The notes under the pieces were generated by a model. The model searched no databases, was not told the origin of the DNA, and worked only from the letters and a program-made list of their open reading frames with translations. Both the position numbers and the translations under genes were made by a program. Shown here in pieces: positions 62,233 through 64,000 of a stretch of DNA of 64,000 bases. Every line of letters starts with the position of its first letter. Positions within the stretch are counted from its first letter, which is position 1. Source of the stretch: Clostridium sporogenes (GTDB lineage: Bacteria; Bacillota; Clostridia; Clostridiales; Clostridiaceae); the NCBI RefSeq assembly GCF_001020205.1, contig NZ_CP011663.1, positions 1,798,001-1,862,000 of the forward strand, given 5' to 3'.

Positions 62233-63802
62233 TTTTATACAGCAATTAATATTAAAAAGATCGCAAATATTTTCCCTCTTAATAGAACATATAGAACTTA
62301 CATTGATAGCAGTTTTAATAGCAGTAGTTATTGGAGTACCCCTTGGTATATTAATTACTAAAAATAAAAAATTGGCTAATATAGTAATAGGATTTGCAAA
62401 CTTAACTCAAGCCATACCAAGTTTGGCTATTTTAGGTTTTTTAATACCTTTAATAGGAATAGGATCGGGACCGGCTATAGCTATGGTTGTTTTATATTCT
62501 ATGCTACCAATATTGAAAAATACTTATACAGGAATTACTAATATAAACCCAGATATGCTAGAAGCTGCTAAAGGGTTAGGAATGACAAATACACAAACCC
62601 TTAAAATTGTAAAAATACCTTTAGCAATGCCAATAATAATGGCAGGTATAAGAATAGCATCAGTAACAGCTGTAGGGCTTATGACTATAGCAGCCTTTGT
62701 TGGAGCAGGTGGACTTGGGTACTTAGTATTCTCAGGAATACAAACAGTAGATAATAATCTTATATTATTTGGGGCTATTCCAGCGGCTATATTAGCTTTA
62801 ATAATAGATTTCATAACAGGGAAAATAGAAGATGCAACTATGCCAAATGGTATAAAAAAAGCTGATGGCACAATGAAAGTAAAAAGAGAATCCAAAAATA
62901 AAAAAAGAAATACTATAATAGCTTCTATAGTTGGTGTTTGTATAATATTAGTACTAATAGTTCCCAAAATAATAGGAGCAGGAAATAAAAAAATAGTTAT
63001 TGGTTCTAAAAATTTTACAGAACAAATTATTTTAGGTAATATGCTAGAAGAATTAATTAGTAACAAAACGGATATAGATGTTGAAACAAAATTAAATTTA
63101 GGCGGAACTCAAGTAAGTTTTAATGCACTAAAAACTGGTGGAATAGATATGTATGTTGAGTATACAGGTACTGCTTATGGAAATATGTTAAATATAAAAA
63201 AACCTAATAGAAATAGAGAAGAGGTTTATAATACAGTTAAAAATGAGTTTAAAAAGAGATTCAAAATTGAAGTGTTAAAGCCTCTTGGATTTAACAATAC
63301 TTATGCAATGGCAACTACAAAAGATATTGCTGAAAAATATAATTTAAAAAAAGTATCAGATTTAGCAAGGGTATCAATCAATATGATAGCAGGACCAACT
63401 ATAGAATTTGCAAACAGAGAAGATGGACTTATAGGTCTTAACAAAGCATACAATACAAAGTTTAAAGCTGTTAATCCAGTGGATGGTGGACTAAGATATA
63501 AAGCATTGGTTAATAATGAAACTCAAGTTATAGATGCTTTTACCACAGATGGGTTAATAGAACAGTTTAAGTTAGTTATTTTAGAAGATGACAAAGTTTT
63601 TTTTCCAGACTATTATGCAGTTCCAATGATAAAAGAAGAAACACTAAAAAAATTCCCAGAACTTAAAGAAGTTTTAGTAGTATTAGATGGAAAAATAACT
63701 GATGAAAAAATGAGAAAATTAAATTATGAAGTAGATGTAAATAAAAGAGACCCTAAAGAAGTAGCAAAAGAATTTTTACAAAAGGAAGGGTTAATAGATT
63801 AA
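62225..63802 (+). CDS. Fused osmoprotectant ABC permease and substrate-binding protein
   Basis: 525 residues joining two parts. Residues 1-210 are the OpuCB/ProW-type permease with about six helices and the EAA loop (EAAKGLGMTNTQTLKIVKIPLAMP). After a further membrane helix (about 235-255), residues 260-525 form a type-II binding protein (KIVIGSKNFTEQIILGNMLEEL, GGIDMYVEYTGTAYG, DAFTTDGLIEQFKLVILEDD) anchored outside. Such fusions occur in OpuF/BusB-type betaine importers and in EgtU ergothioneine importers, so the ligand is uncertain. AGGGGATA precedes the ATG, within the ATPase gene end. Confidence 0.87.
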   Translation: MNNFIQQLILKRSQIFSLLIEHIELTLIAVLIAVVIGVPLGILITKNKKLANIVIGFANLTQAIPSLAILGFLIPLIGIGSGPAIAMVVLYSMLPILKNTYTGITNINPDMLEAAKGLGMTNTQTLKIVKIPLAMPIIMAGIRIASVTAVGLMTIAAFVGAGGLGYLVFSGIQTVDNNLILFGAIPAAILALIIDFITGKIEDATMPNGIKKADGTMKVKRESKNKKRNTIIASIVGVCIILVLIVPKIIGAGNKKIVIGSKNFTEQIILGNMLEELISNKTDIDVETKLNLGGTQVSFNALKTGGIDMYVEYTGTAYGNMLNIKKPNRNREEVYNTVKNEFKKRFKIEVLKPLGFNNTYAMATTKDIAEKYNLKKVSDLARVSINMIAGPTIEFANREDGLIGLNKAYNTKFKAVNPVDGGLRYKALVNNETQVIDAFTTDGLIEQFKLVILEDDKVFFPDYYAVPMIKEETLKKFPELKEVLVVLDGKITDEKMRKLNYEVDVNKRDPKEVAKEFLQKEGLID

Positions 63803-63895
63803 TTTTATATATCAACTAATGGTATGGAAAATTAAGGCTTATAAAATGATTTTAGGATAATATATTATTATAAAAATCAAATTTGAAGTAAAACA

Positions 63896-63934
63896 AAAAG
63901 AGTATTTCACCAAAAAGTGAGATACTCTTTTTTA
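63896..63934. terminator. Terminator after the ABC importer operon
   Basis: AAAGAGTATTTCAC pairs with GTGAGATACTCTTT over a short loop, followed by TTTTATAG. It is nearly the same sequence as the terminator at 48247 and lies between convergent genes. Confidence 0.85.
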
Positions 63935-63946
63935 TAGTTGTTACTG

Positions 63947-64000
63947 TTAATAATGGCACTTGTTATATCCATCAAGTCTGATTGAATCTATTCCAAAACT
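63947..64000 (-). CDS. C-terminal end of a minus-strand gene (continues beyond the window)
   Basis: On the minus strand the last 17 codons of an open frame (SFGIDSIRLDGYNKCHY) end in TAA at 63947-63949, just beyond the terminator. The frame stays open to the window edge. The fragment is too short to name; the GIDSIRLDG piece faintly recalls the end of barrel-type U32 peptidases. Confidence 0.35.
   Translation of the reverse strand, partial: SFGIDSIRLDGYNKCHY

Overview
This window is AT-rich DNA from a low-GC, Gram-positive, spore-forming anaerobe, almost certainly a Clostridium. The evidence is strong purine-rich Shine-Dalgarno sites, frequent TTG/GTG starts, T-box and SAM-I leaders, a clostridial M9 collagenase, a YtaF sporulation protein, SPOCS (DUF3794)-type spore proteins and a split B12-dependent methionine synthase. 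A member of the proteolytic C. botulinum/C. sporogenes group would fit, but that species guess is inference. I saw no rRNA, tRNA, CRISPR array, prophage or intact transposase.

Layout, left to right. 1-3.6 kb: the 3' end of a MATE exporter, a decayed GH4 glycosidase remnant, a T-box leader (apparent Ile specifier), an unexplained long inverted repeat, brnQ, and a copy of a dispersed palindromic element. 3.6-10 kb: a SWIM/SNF2 helicase, a small RelA/SpoT-type protein, a membrane M23 peptidase and a DUF2383 protein. 10-15 kb: a Fur-box-controlled AraC regulator followed by a Fur-box-controlled pair of ABC half-transporters resembling siderophore importers of the YbtPQ/IrtAB kind. A second copy of the dispersed element, in opposite orientation, follows. 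15.5-22.3 kb: a maltose island (LacI-family regulator, ROK glucokinase, alpha-glucosidase, PTS EIICB, endonuclease/phosphatase-fold protein) with MalR/CcpA-like operators. 22.7-25.7 kb: ytaF, a 55-residue NIF3-like gene on the minus strand, a SPOCS protein with tandem 41-residue acidic repeats, and a Cys-containing protein of unknown function.

25.9-35.7 kb: a two-component system, an oxalate/formate-type MFS transporter, a DUF6414-like protein, a DeoR regulator/HAD phosphatase pair with a striking helically phased repeat upstream, an FG-GAP-like protein, and a sigma factor paired with a YvrJ peptide. 35.8-39.5 kb: a secreted collagenase. 39.7-44.1 kb: a SAM-I riboswitch controlling metF, a stand-alone MetH reactivation domain and a truncated metH. 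44.2-51.6 kb: unknowns including a HExxH metallopeptidase with a small upstream ORF, an ECF sigma/DUF4179 pair, a second two-component system and a retropepsin-like protein.

51.6-60.7 kb: a complete acetoin catabolism locus. acoR encodes a sigma-54 activator; its probable upstream activating sites and a textbook -24/-12 promoter precede acoA-acoB-acoX-acoC-acoL-lplA. The lipoate ligase would charge the AcoC lipoyl domain. A broken Lin0512-family remnant lies between promoter and acoA. 61-64 kb: an OpuC/EgtUV-type osmoprotectant or betaine-like ABC importer with permease and binding protein fused.

The observations most worth a second look are the phased TAAGT repeat, the sigma/YvrJ module, the inverted repeat in the brnQ leader, the two-copy dispersed element, the Fur-controlled ABC locus and the small ORF ahead of the metallopeptidase.
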